Shown one piece after another: positions 1 through 12,371 of a DNA stretch of 64,000 bases. The first letter of the stretch is position 1; every line of letters begins with the position of its first letter. The stretch is from Pinus tabuliformis (lineage: Eukaryota > Streptophyta > Pinopsida > Pinales > Pinaceae). The stretch is taken from NCBI GenBank assembly GCA_031772625.1, contig CM062807.1, positions 1,148,901,007 through 1,148,965,006 of the forward strand. Reading direction: 5' to 3'. The notes below the pieces were generated by a model. It saw only the letters and a list, made by a program, of their open reading frames with translations. It ran no database searches and was not told the origin of the DNA. Made by a program: the position numbers and the translations under genes.

Positions 1-2339
1 TGAACTCGTAATGCCCATATCGAGTTTTAAAGGTTGTCTTTGCTATATCCTCCTCCTTGACTCTGATTTGGTGGTAACTCGAGCGAAGATCTATTTTTGA
101 AAACTCGGATGCTCCTTTCACTTGATCAAACAACTCGTCTATGCGAGGAAGGGGGTACTTGCTCTTCATGGTCAACTTATTTAGTTGGTGGTGATCCATG
201 CATATTCACATGCTCCCATGCTTCTTTTTAACAAAGTGTATCGAGGCTCCCTAAGGTGATACACATGGTCGAATATATTTATTTTCCAAGAGTTCTTGTA
301 AATGTATTTTTAGTTTTGTTAACTCTAGTATGCTCATACAATATGGAGCTCGAGATACCGGAGTGGCCCCTGGTACTAATTCAATAATAAATCGATATTA
401 TTCTTTGGTAAAAATCCACGAATTTCTTCAGGCAATACATCTAAAACATTCTGCACTACCGGTATATCTTCCAAAGTGACCGACTCTTCTTTTGAGTTAG
501 AGTACCCTACTTGTATTGCGCAAGACTCGCACCCTTTTCAGATACATTTTCCTAGTTGGGAGACTGTGACTGGCCTAAATTTTAAAGGTTTTATTATTCC
601 CTCAATTTCTTCTCTCTTTCCTTCCTCATTCATATAATTAATAGTTTTAATTTTATGATTAATAAGAGATGAGTGTTGTTTCAACCAATTCATGTTGATT
701 AAGATATCATATGATACAAAGGGCAATACATTCAAATCTACCATAATAGTCTATCTTGTTGTCTGTAGAGGAGATTTGCTAACCTTGGCCAACACTCTTC
801 TCTTAGCTCCCATAGCTAATTAACTAACCAAGGAGCTTTAAAACTAACAGCTTGTAAACAACATTGTTGTAAAATTTTAAGACTAATGTAACTCAATGTA
901 GCTCCAGGATCAATTAAAATAGATATAGCTTCATTGAATATTTTACCTTCAAATTCTATCATAGTCGGATGGTACTCCACCTGATGATCTTCCATAGCAG
1001 CATTGATTTTTGGCATGCTTCTGGCCACTTCTCCTATTGTTGATGCTTCTTGAATTTGTGCCACCCGATCGGTCCCCCATGGAGTGTGCGAAATGTTTCA
1101 CCTAATGAGGTCCTACCATCCCTAACACTCTAGCGGGGGTCTAGCTGACATCTCTACTTCAGTTCTTACTGACTCTTCATTTATTTTTGCCTCACTAGCA
1201 AGTTTGGACTTGTGTTGATTTCAATCTATGTTTATGTGTATCTGTCTTGTATGCCGTTTATTTATCATGAACTTATTTAATTTATTGCTCGAAGAAAATT
1301 TACTTCCCTTTTTGTATTCCATTAGTTCCTTCCCCTTTCGACTTACTTTTGTCATAACAAATTCTAGCCTTTTGTACGACCTCATTCATGGTCTTCAGGG
1401 TATCAAAATCAAGGCGCTCTTTCATGAGCAGTGGCAAGCTACTGATAAACTCTTGTACCTTAGCCTTTTATTCCCTATATATGGAATATATCGCAATAAA
1501 GATGTAAATTTGGTTATGAACTGATCCATATATAATTGACCCAATTGAAGGTCATGAAACTCCTTGACCTTCTCGTCATAAAATATTTCGGTCAGATATT
1601 GTTCCTTAAAATATCTTCGAAAATTCTCCCAAGTTATGCTCTTCTCATTTACACACTGGACTATCTTTACCTCCTTCCACCATAGGGTGGCTTTTCCCTG
1701 TAACTGAAAAATTACCAACCAAGCTATAAAGTGTAAATCATATTCGTACAACTAGAATTACTTGTTCATGTTGATGAACTAGGCCTCTACTACCTCGTCT
1801 AGTTCACCGTCAAAGAGGGGAGGCTTTATCTTCTGGAATTCTCCATGTAGTTCCGCCTTTTGCTTTTTTTGCTTGTTATGTTTTGACAAGTTACTAGATT
1901 CTTCTTCCTCATTCTCTTCACCACCTTCATTTTCTACCATCTCAGTATGAAATTCTTGTTCTTGAGTCATGTTTCCTTGTTTAGGACTCAGAATTGTTGT
2001 CACTGGTTCTTTCTGTCCGATAGAATTTTCATGATTTTTTTCTATTCCTACATTAATCGCTCATTGTATGCCTGTAGTCTAGCCGTTTCTGCCTTTAACT
2101 CTTGAATGGTTTCTAAGATGGCAGTGTTAGTATTTTGTAGTTCCTCTCCTAGTTGTACCCATACCTCAAGGTTGGTCTCCTGTAAGGTTGCTACTCCTGT
2201 TCCCATCAACGTTTGGTGTGGTATGGTTCCCATTCTTCTCATACTAACTACTTTCTACTTTTCTCTATGTTAATCACAAATTTTGTTAATCCTTAATTTC
2301 TAGAGGCCTTAGTTTTGTAACCTAAATGCTCTGATATCA
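1..2339 (-). pseudogene. Gypsy X interior, upstream copy (partial): RT, protease, gag, primer site
   Basis: This is the 5' half of a Ty3/gypsy chromovirus-like fossil read on the minus strand. From right to left it holds the primer-binding site (2328-2339, complementary to the initiator tRNA-Met type), gag (about 1420-2245, including a retrotransposon gag core with a YLTE motif), an aspartic-protease region with an LIDPGA motif (about 816-1064), a linker to about 540, and the start of reverse transcriptase at the left edge. It is clearly broken, with roughly ten interruptions, and continues off the window. The same region is present at 22990-25328. It is an old element, as judged from the LTRs of the complete copy. 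Confidence 0.85.
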
Positions 2340-2341
2340 TA

Positions 2342-3016
2342 TGTCACATACCCATATAAAAAAATTTAACATACAATTATTTATGGGATCATTATGAACC
2401 TACTAATTAACAAATCATTCTAAATATATAAAACTCACAAGTTTCAATGCATGCCAAATTCATAATAATTAAAATCCTTCTGCATATAATTGTGGTCAAG
2501 GTACAAAGGTTATTTATAAAGGTTCTATGGAATGATTTCATGTCTAACATAAATATTTTCTTTCACCCTATGCCACTTATCTAGCTTCCTAAGCTTATTG
2601 TCATTACATATTTCGTTATACAACTGAATTATTGTCTGCTACAATGCTGGTACTATCCATTTATGGTGCTTAAATATGGGATGACCGCCTACCTAGAGAT
2701 CCTAATTCGCCTCCTCTAGAATCCCCTCTGCAATGGAAAATTGTCTCTTTCATGTGTGGTTGAACGTGGCACATCAATGGCTCTCCTTGGTTTTGCACAT
2801 CGAACATTGGAGGTTACTTTCCGCAACTCTATGCCCTAGCTAGGTGAGAAAATGGATTACTTGTTGCATTTTTTTTTGCTGGTTCAACTTGGGCCCCTAT
2901 GTGGAGTTTTTCGCCTATGAGTAAACCTATGCCCATGTCTAATGTCGATTTGTATGTAGATTTGGACTGGTGTGATTTCTCCACTAACCCAGTGACTTGT
3001 CTCACCCTACAGCTCT
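2342..3016 (-). repeat. Gypsy X 5' LTR fragment (upstream copy)
   Basis: The LTR begins with TGTCACATACCC directly beside the primer-binding site and is cut at 3016 by the copia LTR. GCTCT at 3012-3016 is the left target duplication of that copia insertion. The stretch 2815-2890 is absent from the downstream copy. It is bounded by a short CTT repeat, which suggests a microhomology deletion in the other copy rather than an insertion here. Confidence 0.75.
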
Positions 3017-4014
3017 TGTTGTAAATTTATGGTAATTTCAAACACAAAAGAACAGAGAACAAAGCTCTGTTTTCTCCACAGGATCTTAACACAGGGAAGT
3101 TAAATTTTTCTGAGCAGACAAAGTTTTCAACACACATGGAAACACTATGTATTCATTAATAAAAAAACCTGTTACAAATTCTTCGTCTGCCAGAGGGATT
3201 CTCCAAGAACTTCCACAAAACAAATTACTCTGTTTCAACTCCAAAAATTTATTTTTACACTAGTGTGTGTAAAAAAAAATTTACATTTACTGCTGTAAAA
3301 TTTCTTACATTCCTATTTTACATTCAACAAAAAAAACTTTTTCTCGCGCTACTGCGCATATTACATTTCATACATTGCAATTACCAAAAAAATATTTCAT
3401 TTGCTCTGTGCAAATTACACACTACAGTGGGTTTAAAAAACCCTTTTTTTCTTTTGCATACGTGTTGCTGCATATTCCAAACTCCAAAACCAAAAAAAAA
3501 ACATTACATTGCATATGTTAAAACAACAAAACAAAAACATATGATTTTTACCTTTTCTTGTCCTGTAAAACAAGAATTACATCCGTGCAAAAAAACATTA
3601 AAATTAAAGACTTTATCTATGCTCATACCTCCTATGAATAAAACACTTAAAGACTTTACCAAGACTTACCTATCGTAATAAATTCATTTATTACTTCAGC
3701 ATGGTGAAAAATTAATTTCTCGTCGTTTTACTGATAAACTGGCAGTCAACCAAAAATTTACTCCACGCAAGTTCAAATGATGCAGGTCCATTGATTTAAT
3801 CGGACGGTGACGACGATATCGGGAGGCCCTTCCTTGCTGAACTTTACCGTCCAGGGAATGGGTGGTTTTGAAAAGTTAGCTCAGACACGTGGCAGCTGGT
3901 CGGTGTGTTCGGAGCCCTCCTGAAAAATACCACTGGTGCATGAAGGCGATGTGATATAAAACTGCCTGGTTTCCGGAATTAATACGTGCAGTTGAAATTA
4001 TTAATATTTCAACA
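3017..4014 (-). repeat. Copia 3' LTR, upstream copy
   Basis: This 998-bp LTR has TGTTG/CAACA ends. It is nearly identical to 25935-26933 and alignable to the 5' LTR at 53756-54653. GCTCT precedes it. Confidence 0.9.
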
Positions 4015-7000
4015 TCCCCCTTAATTTCAATTGCTGGGTTATCATTCATACCCAGACATTTCCTCAAAAATTCAAAACTTTTTTTTCCCAATGGCTTGGT
4101 CAGAAAGTCTACAACCTGCTCTTGAGTCCTGCAATGTTGTAAAACAATTTCTCCATTGTTCACCAATTCCCTTATGTAGTGAAACTTTGTGTCAATGTGT
4201 TTCGTTCTCTTGTGAAACACGAAATTATTGGATAATGCAATAGCTGAGCTATTGTCACAAAAAATCATCGTTTCTTTCGCCTGCTCTTGGCCTAAGCTCC
4301 TTAAGGTTCTTCTCATCCAAACTACTTGACATGCTACTGCTGTAGCTACCACATATTCTGCCTCTTCTGTAGACAATGCTACAATAGGTTGTTTCTTAGA
4401 AGCCCATGAAATGGCTCCTGAACCCATGTGAAAAACATAACCGAATGTGCTTTTCTGATCATCTACACTTCCAACCCAATCACTATCATTGTATCCAATT
4501 AAATCTGAACATTCTGAAGTAGTATATAAAATGCCAAACCTTTTAGTACCTTTAACATACCTCAGAATTATGTTTGCTTCCTGCCAATGTGCTTCATTCG
4601 GCCTCTCCATGAATCTGGAAATTAAACTAATAGCAAATATTATATCTAGCCTAGTTGCAGTTAAATACATAAGGATGCCAACTATACTCTTGTACAAGCT
4701 AGGATCAAAATCCTTGTTGCTGTCCTCTTTGCGAGTTTTAATCCCATCATTGTGGGAGTGATTGCTGCCTTGTTGTCCTGCATATTAAATCTTTCCAACA
4801 CTTCATTTACATATTTTTCTTGTGAGATAAAAATTCCATTTTCATTTTGATCTACTTCTATTCTTAAGAAGTATCTCAGTGAACCCATGTCAGTCATTTC
4901 AAATTCTTTCATGACTGTTTTGAAATTTTCAATGAGATAATCATCATTAACTATGAAAATAACATCATCAACATATAACACAACAATTAGTAATTTACCA
5001 TCCTTTTCTTTGATGTAGACGGTGGGTTCTCCCTCACATTTTTCAAATCCATTTTCCAATAGATAAGAATTTGTTCTACTATACCATGCTCTTGGTGCTT
5101 GCTTCAGCCCATAAAGAGCTTTCTTCAATATGCACACTTTGTGCTCTTGGCCTTTCTTTTAATAGCCTAGAGGTTGTTCAACATAAACCTCTTCCATTAA
5201 CACTCCATTTAGGAATGCTGACTTCACGTCCATTTGGTAAACTTTCCACTTGTTTTGTGCTACTATGGACAGCACTTCTCTCACGGTTTCCATTCTTGCA
5301 ACCGGTGCGAAAGTTTCCTCATAGTCTCTCCCATACTGTTGCTTGTATCCCTTGACAACAAGTCTTTCCTTGTGCATTTCTATCGTGCCTTCAACATTAC
5401 TCTTGGTCTTGTAGACCCATTTGACTCCAATGACTTCTTTTCCTTTTGGTAGTTCAACCAAATTCCATGTCTTGTTCCCTTCTATAGCATTGATCTCCTC
5501 ATCCATAGCTTCTATCTATTTCTTATCCTTAATTGTTTCTTCGAAATGAACAGGGTCATCGACATGACAATATAAAGCAAACAAAGAGTTCATACCTTCA
5601 TCATAAATGTCACTTAAATTTCTGAACTTATTGCCTCTTTCATTTGGTGTACTAGTGCTTGAAGAATCACTTCAATTTCCTCCTTGTGGTGTGATTGGAA
5701 AAGCACTTTCATTTCTCCTCAAGGGTGTCCCTTTCTGTCCTTGTGTTGGCGCTGCTGTTTGGGGATGCATTTCAGCCATCTCATCATCATCTTCATCATG
5801 AGAAAAAACGTTTTTAACATTCATCGTTTTCTCTGTGCTTCCATCCCAAGCTTGCTTCTCAATGAACTAAACATCTCTGCTCACAAAAAACTTCTTGGTA
5901 GATGGGATATAAAACCTGTAAGCTTTGGATTCCTCACTATATCCAATGAAAATACATTTTTCCCCTTTGCTGTCCAACTTCCTCCTTATCTGATCCAGAA
6001 TGTGTGCATAAGCCACACATCCAAAAACTTTCATGTGGGTGACTCCTTTCTTTCTCCCACACCATGCTTCTTCCGACACTTTGTTCATCACTACTTTTTT
6101 AGGAAACATGTTTAAAATATATATTGCAAAGTGTATAGTTTCAGCCCAATAATCATTTGGCAAATGATTTTCCTTCAACATGCTCCTCCCCATATCCATG
6201 ATTGTCCTATTTTTTCTTTCAGCTACTCCATTTTGCTGCGGGGTGTACCTAGCTGTGAATTGATTATGAATTCCATTTTCTCTATAAAACCGTAGAAATT
6301 CCTTGGACATATACTCGCCTCCTCTGTCAGTTCCTAGAACTTTGATATGCAGCCCGCCTTGGTTTTCCACAAGTGCTTTGAAATTCCGAAATTTTTCAAA
6401 CACTTCACTTTTGTTCTTCAAGAAATAAACCCAAGTCTTTCTGGTGAAATCATCAATGAATGTTAGAAAGTATTGGCTGCCTACTAATGATGGATTTTTC
6501 ATTGGTCCACATAAGTCTCAGTGGACAATCTCTAAGGGTGATTTTTCCCTTATGCTTTTCCCTGATGGAAAACTTTCTCTGTGTTGTTTCCCCAAGATAC
6601 AACCTTCACAAAGGCTGTCCAGTTTCTCTATCAATGGTAATCCTCTTACCATTCCTTTTCTACTCAACAAGTTAAGACCTCCAAAGTTGAGATTTCCAAA
6701 ACTCAAGTGCCACAACCAATTTTTATCTTTCAGTTCACTTTGGAAAGCCTCTTGGGTAACCACTACAATTACTTCTTTATTTTTCAAATCTGTCGTTATT
6801 CTGAAAGGGAACATCCTGTTCGTCATCATCTTCACTTCAGCAATACATCGTTTGCTGGGTTCTCTATCCATGATGGTGCATACATCATTCTCAAAGAAAA
6901 CATTATACCCCTTTTGAACAAGTTCTCCAACACTTAAGAGGTTACATTTCATTCCACGAACATAATAGACATCTGCTATGGTTTTCTTTTCACCTTTCCT

Positions 7001-8170
7001 TTTAAATATTTTAACTTATCCTTTTCCCATAACAGAAATTTTACTATCAGTCCCAAGTGTGACTTGTGACTTCACACTCTGATCTAAAGCAGAAAACAAG
7101 GCTATGTTTCCTGTCATATGGTTACTGCAACCGGAGTCTAGAAACCATATATCTTCATTGTTTGTTTTAGTCATATTACAAGCTAATAGCACATTATCTT
7201 CGCTGATATTTTCTCTAGTGACATTTGCACTAGATCTATTATTCATATCATGTTGCTTCTTCCTACATTCATTGCCATAATGCCCATATTTTTTACAATA
7301 ATAACATTGGACATTGAATTTTTCATACCTTTGTCCTTGAGCATGATATTGTTCACTTTGTTGGCTGCTGCCTTGGCCTTGGTTCTGATTTGGATAGCTG
7401 CCTCTTCCTTGAGAATTTGCTGGACTGTTCCTTCCACCTTTGTTCTGGCTTCTACCTTTTCCTCTTCCTCTCTTGTTTCCTCTGCCTTGACCTCTTCGTC
7501 TTCCAAAGGATATCTGGTCTTGAAGACTTGCTCTAGAGATGAGTTTTCATTTCTACTCAATCTCTGCTCATGTGTTATCAGTGATGCATGAAGTTCATCA
7601 ACTGAAAAGTTTATGAGATCCTTTGTCTCTTCTATGGTGGAGACAATCACATCGATCTTTGAGGGTAGGACCCTCAATAGTTTCTCCACAATCCTCCTTT
7701 CTTCAAGAACTTCTCCGTGAGTCCTTATCTATGTGACCAGACCAATCACATGTGTGAAGAATGAGTCAATATTGTCTCACTCCTTCATGCAAAGATTCTC
7801 AAAATCTCTCCTTAGCAACTGTAGTTTTATTGTCTTCACTTTCTCCATGCCTTGATAGGTTGTCTTGAGAGTTTTCCATGCTTCTTTGGATTTCTTGGCT
7901 GCTGCTATCCTTGGAAACACACTCTCATGCACTTCTTGATACAAAAATATGAGGGCTTTTCAATCCTTCCTCCTATTGCTCTTCAACAGATCTTTCTCTG
8001 TCTGTGTCAAGTTATTAAACTCTTCTTCATCTACTGGCTCTTCAAATCCATATTCAACAAGTTCCCATAAATCTTGTGAGGCAAACAGGGCTCTCATGGT
8101 TATTGCCCAGTAGTCATATTTTTTCCCATTAAACTGTGGGAGCTTAGTATTAAACATACCCATGCTAGTG
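4015..8170 (-). pseudogene. Copia gag-pol remnant, upstream copy
   Basis: Domains in copia order, given by plus-strand position from right to left. Gag with a UBN2-like N-terminus (LPQFNGKKYDYWAI) is at about 7290-8165. A CX2CX4HX4C knuckle region is near 7240-7300. Protease with LDSGCSNHMTG is near 7100-7150. The GAG-pre-integrase domain is at about 6520-6950. The integrase core, with TDRGGEY and a QQNGVAERKNR motif, is at about 5870-6500. Reverse transcriptase with YVDD near 4970 is at about 4560-5510, and RNase H with the KTKHID motif is at about 4015-4480. Integrase lying before reverse transcriptase is diagnostic of copia. The remnant is broken. Confidence 0.88.
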
Positions 8171-8186
8171 CTGGTGTTGGAGCTAG

Positions 8187-9369
8187 TGTCATGACCCTTC
8201 CATAAATACATAAAAGTAATTTTTTTTTATGGTAAATTATAATACCCTTACATAACCCCTTTAACATAACTACTATTGCACATAGTTTATCATTTCTTAT
8301 AGCCGTTCGGAGTTGATATAACTTGGACACATTTTATTTCCTGACAAACTATATGGTTTATTGGTTTACGGTTCGGCTCGTTTGCATGGGTTACATGTGT
8401 AATAAATCGGCAATCGGAATGTATGCATTGTCTGACCCGTAACTTTTCCGGCGTTGAGTTATTGGCGGCATTTAAGATTTCATGGCAGCTGTTTAACAGG
8501 TGACCTGGCTCACCCTCTTAGCCATGTGACTCGCCGATCTTCGTACCCTCGGCCTTTACACCTTGGGTTCCCACTCCTTTTCTATGGTGGAGATCTAATG
8601 ACTCAGATCTGAGGGCGGGAAATCGTCTAAGGGTTTGAGAGCTCTTCATAAACCTTTAGGGCTTCGCTCGTGGCTCATTTGGTACTGGAATGGTTCTCAG
8701 ATTTCACTTGTCTCTTTAATATTGGACTCGTTTCCATTTCTCGCCTCCTCCAGGGCTTCATCGACAGCTCAGAGAATTTATGCTTATTTCCCGGAGTCAC
8801 TGTGCAGGTAATGTATTTTTGTTTTGAAATTAGACATAGTTTTTCACTATAGGTTATCTCCTTCTTCCGGGATTCGCTATTAGTTCTGCATGCATTTTAT
8901 CATGAGTTTCAATGCTGGTTTTGTATGCATCTATTAACAGTTTGTCTCTTGTTATTTGTCGTATGAAGGTAAGGATTATAGCGATGCCTCCTTTCTGCTT
9001 GCGGATTGACGTAACTTCAGTGTTTCGACCTTCTCCGCCGCGAAGCAAATTGGCCCTAAGGTTCTGGTGCGAAAACTGGGGTTTTTCCTTGATGTGCCTG
9101 AGTCGGTTGTGATTTATACATGTTTGGCTTCTTCTCTTTTTCTTATGTTTACTGGCTTCCCACTATCTAAAATCCAAGCAAGGATTTCCAGAGTAGGATC
9201 CTCATGATTTACATGTGTTCTCGTATTCCCAGGTTTTGTGTTCCCGGCTAACCCTATTGGGTTATGAGGAACAGTCGGTTCCCTTGCGCAGGATAAGCCT
9301 TAACCTTGTACAGCGATTGAGTTATTCGAAGGCAACCTTGTTTTTCTATGTTTAGTCATTCAAATGCAA
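8187..9369 (-). repeat. Gypsy2 LTR fragment at the end of the upstream duplicate
   Basis: The fragment begins TGTCATGACCC after GCTAG, exactly like 31104. It follows the gypsy2 3' LTR (31104-32289), not the 5' LTR: near 9045 it shares the GCGAAGCAAATTGG version, whereas 38969-41178 has a longer variant at about 39818. This ties it to the left-hand LTR and supports the segmental-duplication reading. It is truncated at 9369. Confidence 0.88.
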
Positions 9370-9412
9370 TATGAACAGTATAAACCACAATAGTGATGTG
9401 GTTGGCATGACT
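9370..9412. other. Duplication junction and left flank of element Y
   Basis: Forty-three bases of sequence seen nowhere else in the window separate the truncated gypsy2 LTR from element Y. TGACT at 9408-9412 is Y's left target-site duplication, matching 17527-17531. The breakpoint at 9369/9370 marks the start of the tandem duplication unit under the model given here. Confidence 0.7.
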
Positions 9413-10487
9413 TGTTACACAGTAATTTGTCACCATTGGTCACCGTCCCTGTTACCCCTTTCCCGCACTTTGGAGGACTCATTCCGAGACTTGTGAGAAG
9501 TGACATAACTTAAAAACACTTGCATTATGTTCCCCTAAGTATGGACTTCATGTGCCTTGAAGACATCTCCTGCAAAATATCCCTGAAAAGTGCCTTTTTT
9601 CCATTAGCGCGGGTCCACAATGTACTACCCTCGCCAATGAAGGAAATCCTCAAAATAAGGCGCGCCAGTTGGCACTCTGTCTTAGAGTTACACCCGTGCC
9701 AACTGAGTTTGGAAAAGATTTTTTACAAACGCGCGCCCGGATGTTTTTTCCCTTCAAATCATGAAGTTTTTGAGGATAATGCTAATCTCTTGGATGTCGA
9801 GATTCATCATCTATCCCTTACATCTATCCACAATGGCTTTTTGGGGATAATTCCAATCCATAATGGGTGTCTTGATTCATTGTATCTTCTTCCCCTCCTC
9901 CATTTATAAAAGCTTGTCCTCACGCATTTGACAAGCTAGTGATAGTGCTAGTTTTTTAGTGATAGTAAGAGTTTTGGAGCATAGGGAGATTATACTGTCA
10001 GAAGTCTGAGCTTTGCATTCATAACCAAAGAGAGAGAAAGGCTTGTTGCAAGACATATGTAGCTGTTCGCCCAGCCAGAGGAGGGATTCAATGTCATAAC
10101 CTTGGTTGTACTTTTCTCTGTTGATTACCATTAATAAACGACTATCATTATGGTTCCGATCTTATTGTTCATTATGATCATGTTTGATCTATATCTTTTT
10201 TGATCGATATATGGTTGTATTTAGTGGATTTTATGCTTGTATTCGCTTCGTTCTTTGCTTGTGCAGGTATCCATTCGCGGAGATCGTGAGGATCGTGACC
10301 TGCTGGAGCAAGGGAATGGGAGTATCAACTCTTCCACAACACTAGAGTTGGACTTCAGGTTGGTTCTCATAATCCACTTTCAATTTGCAACTAAGAACTT
10401 GCATGGTAGCGTTGATTGATTGTTGCTAGACCCATTTTGGGCTAGTGGGATCACCTCTGTCCGCAGAGGGGATTTACCTCTCCAAAA
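9413..10487 (+). repeat. Element Y 5' LTR
   Basis: The LTR starts TGTTACACAGT and ends near CCAAAA, where the partner LTR ends CCAACA. It carries about 30 bases near 10160-10195 that the 3' LTR lacks. Pairs of GGCGCGCCAGTTGGC-like motifs near 9660-9720 echo GCGCCAA motifs in the leader. Confidence 0.9.
9903..9912 (+). promoter_or_regulatory. TATA box in element Y LTR
   Basis: TTTATAAAAG sits about 490 bases into the LTR, with TATAAAA at 16972-16978 in the partner LTR. It is a good candidate core promoter, with transcription expected roughly 25-35 bases downstream. Confidence 0.6.
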
Positions 10488-10490
10488 ATT

Positions 10491-10508
10491 TGGCGACTCC
10501 ACTGGGGA
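10491..10508 (+). other. Element Y primer-binding site
   Basis: TGGCGACTCCACTGGGGA lies three bases after the 5' LTR. It is not the initiator-Met type used by the gypsy X, gypsy2 and copia elements here. It resembles the primer site described for Ogre/Tat elements. Confidence 0.65.
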
Positions 10509-12371
10509 AGCTATTTGTTGTTTGATTCGTAAACTTTGGACGGAGCCTGAAGTACGGCCAGGTAGCCTTCGAAACGCTATTGCTTTGCATTAGCGAAGTA
10601 GATCAACGCCACTTCAGTCAATCTCCGGCTTGGTTTACGAATTAAACAACCTGGAGTTTGTCTTGCCTCTTCGGTTTCTCTTGTTTTGATTGTTTGGATA
10701 GCTTTCTGGGTTGATTCTTTGGTTTTCTCTTGCTTCTTGGTCTGTCTGGGTACTGCTGGCCTAGTCTTGGATTGCTTATTTTTTATTTTAGCATAGAAAA
10801 CTCAATTGGCACTCTTTTTTGCATGACAGTCGTGCCATTAGCGCATCTTGTCAATGTACAGCCCGCGCCAATCCTCAATTGGCGCAACTTGTCAATGTAC
10901 AGCCTGCGCCAATCCTCATTGGCGCTACTTTTAGCCTGAAAGTCGCACCAACCCAGGGAACCTTTTAGAGTTTGCTTGTTTTGAGCCTTCCAAGCTTGGT
11001 TTTTATGTCCGGATACTTTCTTTCAATCACTTGAGTGTGTTAGAGTCTTGTTTGATTAGTTTTTGGCCTTTACCCTTTGGGTGTTTGCTTTTTCCCACCG
11101 ATTTCACATTTTAGCCCTAGGGCATCTAGTGGCTTTGTGCATCGAGCCTTCCTTAGGAGTTTTGGCCTTCTGTTGGTCCAACCGACTTTTTGGTTACTCT
11201 CTTGCACTTTTTCAGTGATTGTTAAAGCTTTTTATTGTGTTATTCGAGTGATTTACCTCTTTTTTACTTGGATTTCCCTTGGCTTCGTTTTGGGCTTAGA
11301 TTACATTTCCCATTGAGGTCTTTGAGATCTTCTCTTGGTTTTCAGGGACTGCCTTAGTATTTAGGGACTTGATTGTGTTTTCATTGAGTGAAATTTGTAT
11401 TTTTACTCTTTGTTATTATTTCTCAAAATTTGTTTAGTGCATTTTGCCATCAAAAAGAAAACGAACAATCTCTTTTGCTTTTCATTAGTTAATGGAAAAT
11501 AGAGCTTTTCGTTGTTATTAGCGATTAGTAACTTCATAGAAAAGTTTTGTTAATTGCCATTAGCCGCATTAGATATATTGTTGATTGTTTTATGATCATT
11601 TTGTTTGATTGAAAGATCTCAACTCTCTCATAGCTAGCATTCATCGAATAAAATGATACATTTTGGCATATAGCTTGCATTGAGGAAATTGCGAGAAATT
11701 ACATATGGTAAGGCCTGAAAATCGAAACCTAATCCAAGATCAACCGTAAAATTAATTGAATGAATCTAACAACGCATTGGAACATAACGCACACATTTAG
11801 AGTTCTAGGCTAGAGACGTGCTCCGGCGTCGTTAAACCTAGTCACTGTTGTTTCACATTATGGTTGGGTGATTCCTCCTTTTGTGACTCGATAGTGGTCT
11901 AGCACGGATTTGTGCTCCCACGTACCATCGAGTATATGTGGAGACCCCACTAGGTTATCATCCTTTATCCACAGGAAGCCGTGTCTGCCGCCTTACAAGC
12001 CGTAATGCACTGAACACAGCATTCGGGAAGATTGACTACTGTACGGGATGTCCTTGGTTTTCATCTGATTGCCAAGGTGTATAAGCAGTTTTACTGATTG
12101 TTTGGTAAACCTTTTGCCTAGTTCTCCAGAGTAGTCACTTTTGACCCTTTTCAGACTCCCTAAAAGAAAAGGTTCACCTGAGCATTTGTCACTTCGGGCT
12201 CACTAAATATTCGAAGGAGACTAGAGTCATCTTTTTGTCCTTTTCTCAACTCTTAAAAAATGAAAAGGTCAAGTTATGTCCTCGCGTCTTAAAATTTATT
12301 TTGCCACGATTCACATTTACCCGGTTAGATCTTGTTTGCGTTAGCTTGAGTAGGGTTCTTTCTCGTTTTCA
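10509..12371 (+). other. Element Y long leader
   Basis: This is 1.9 kb between the primer site and the Gag-like frame with no convincing protein. A 41-bp repeat with GCGC/GCGCCAA ends occurs at about 10841-10881 and 10882-10922, with a partial third copy to about 10950. A long untranslated or spliced leader is common in the Ogre/Tat lineage. Confidence 0.55.
10841..10950 (+). repeat. 41-bp tandem repeat in Y leader
   Basis: Two nearly identical units (GCGCAACTTGTCAATGTACA and onward) are followed by a decayed third. Each ends in GCGCCAATCC, so neighbouring units create GCGCCAA/TTGGCGC inverted pairs. Confidence 0.75.

Larger units (their letters stand above)
3017..8186 (-). mobile_element. 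Ty1/copia element, upstream copy (5' end missing)
   Basis: A Tork-like copia fossil on the minus strand. The 3' LTR is 3017-4014, beginning TGTTG and ending CAACA. The tract TCCCCCTTA beside it at 4015-4023 is the polypurine tract on the coding strand. The coding region then runs right to left: gag, zinc knuckle, protease, integrase, reverse transcriptase, RNase H. The element stops at 8186 in the leader just before gag, where a gypsy2 LTR begins after GCTAG. Its 5' LTR would lie on the far side of that gypsy2 insertion, but the segmental duplication ends before reaching it. The coding region is broken in about eight to ten places. Confidence 0.9.
1..9369. repeat. Upstream copy of a ~22.9-kb tandem segmental duplication
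   Basis: This stretch matches 22990-32289 base for base at about 98% (eye count over the first 780 bases). It carries the same mosaic in the same order: gypsy X interior, part of X's 5' LTR, a copia element from 3' LTR to gag start, and the first 1.2 kb of a gypsy2 LTR. Every inter-element junction is shared, so it copies an already nested block rather than being a set of independent insertions. The offset is 22989 at the left and 22920 at the right. The difference comes mostly from about 70 bases at 2815-2890 that are present here and missing from the other copy. Homology stops at 9369, inside the gypsy2 LTR. The left edge lies outside the window. Confidence 0.9.

Noticed and set aside
4031-6952. 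Plus-strand frames of 70-157 codons across the copia coding region
   Set aside because: They are antisense shadows of the integrase and RT reading on the minus strand, repeated identically in the downstream copy.
1-9369. Independent insertion of the same nest of elements at a second site
   Set aside because: All internal junctions and target sites are identical to 22990-32289, and the gypsy2 LTR piece follows the left LTR variant. Duplication of the assembled nest is far simpler.
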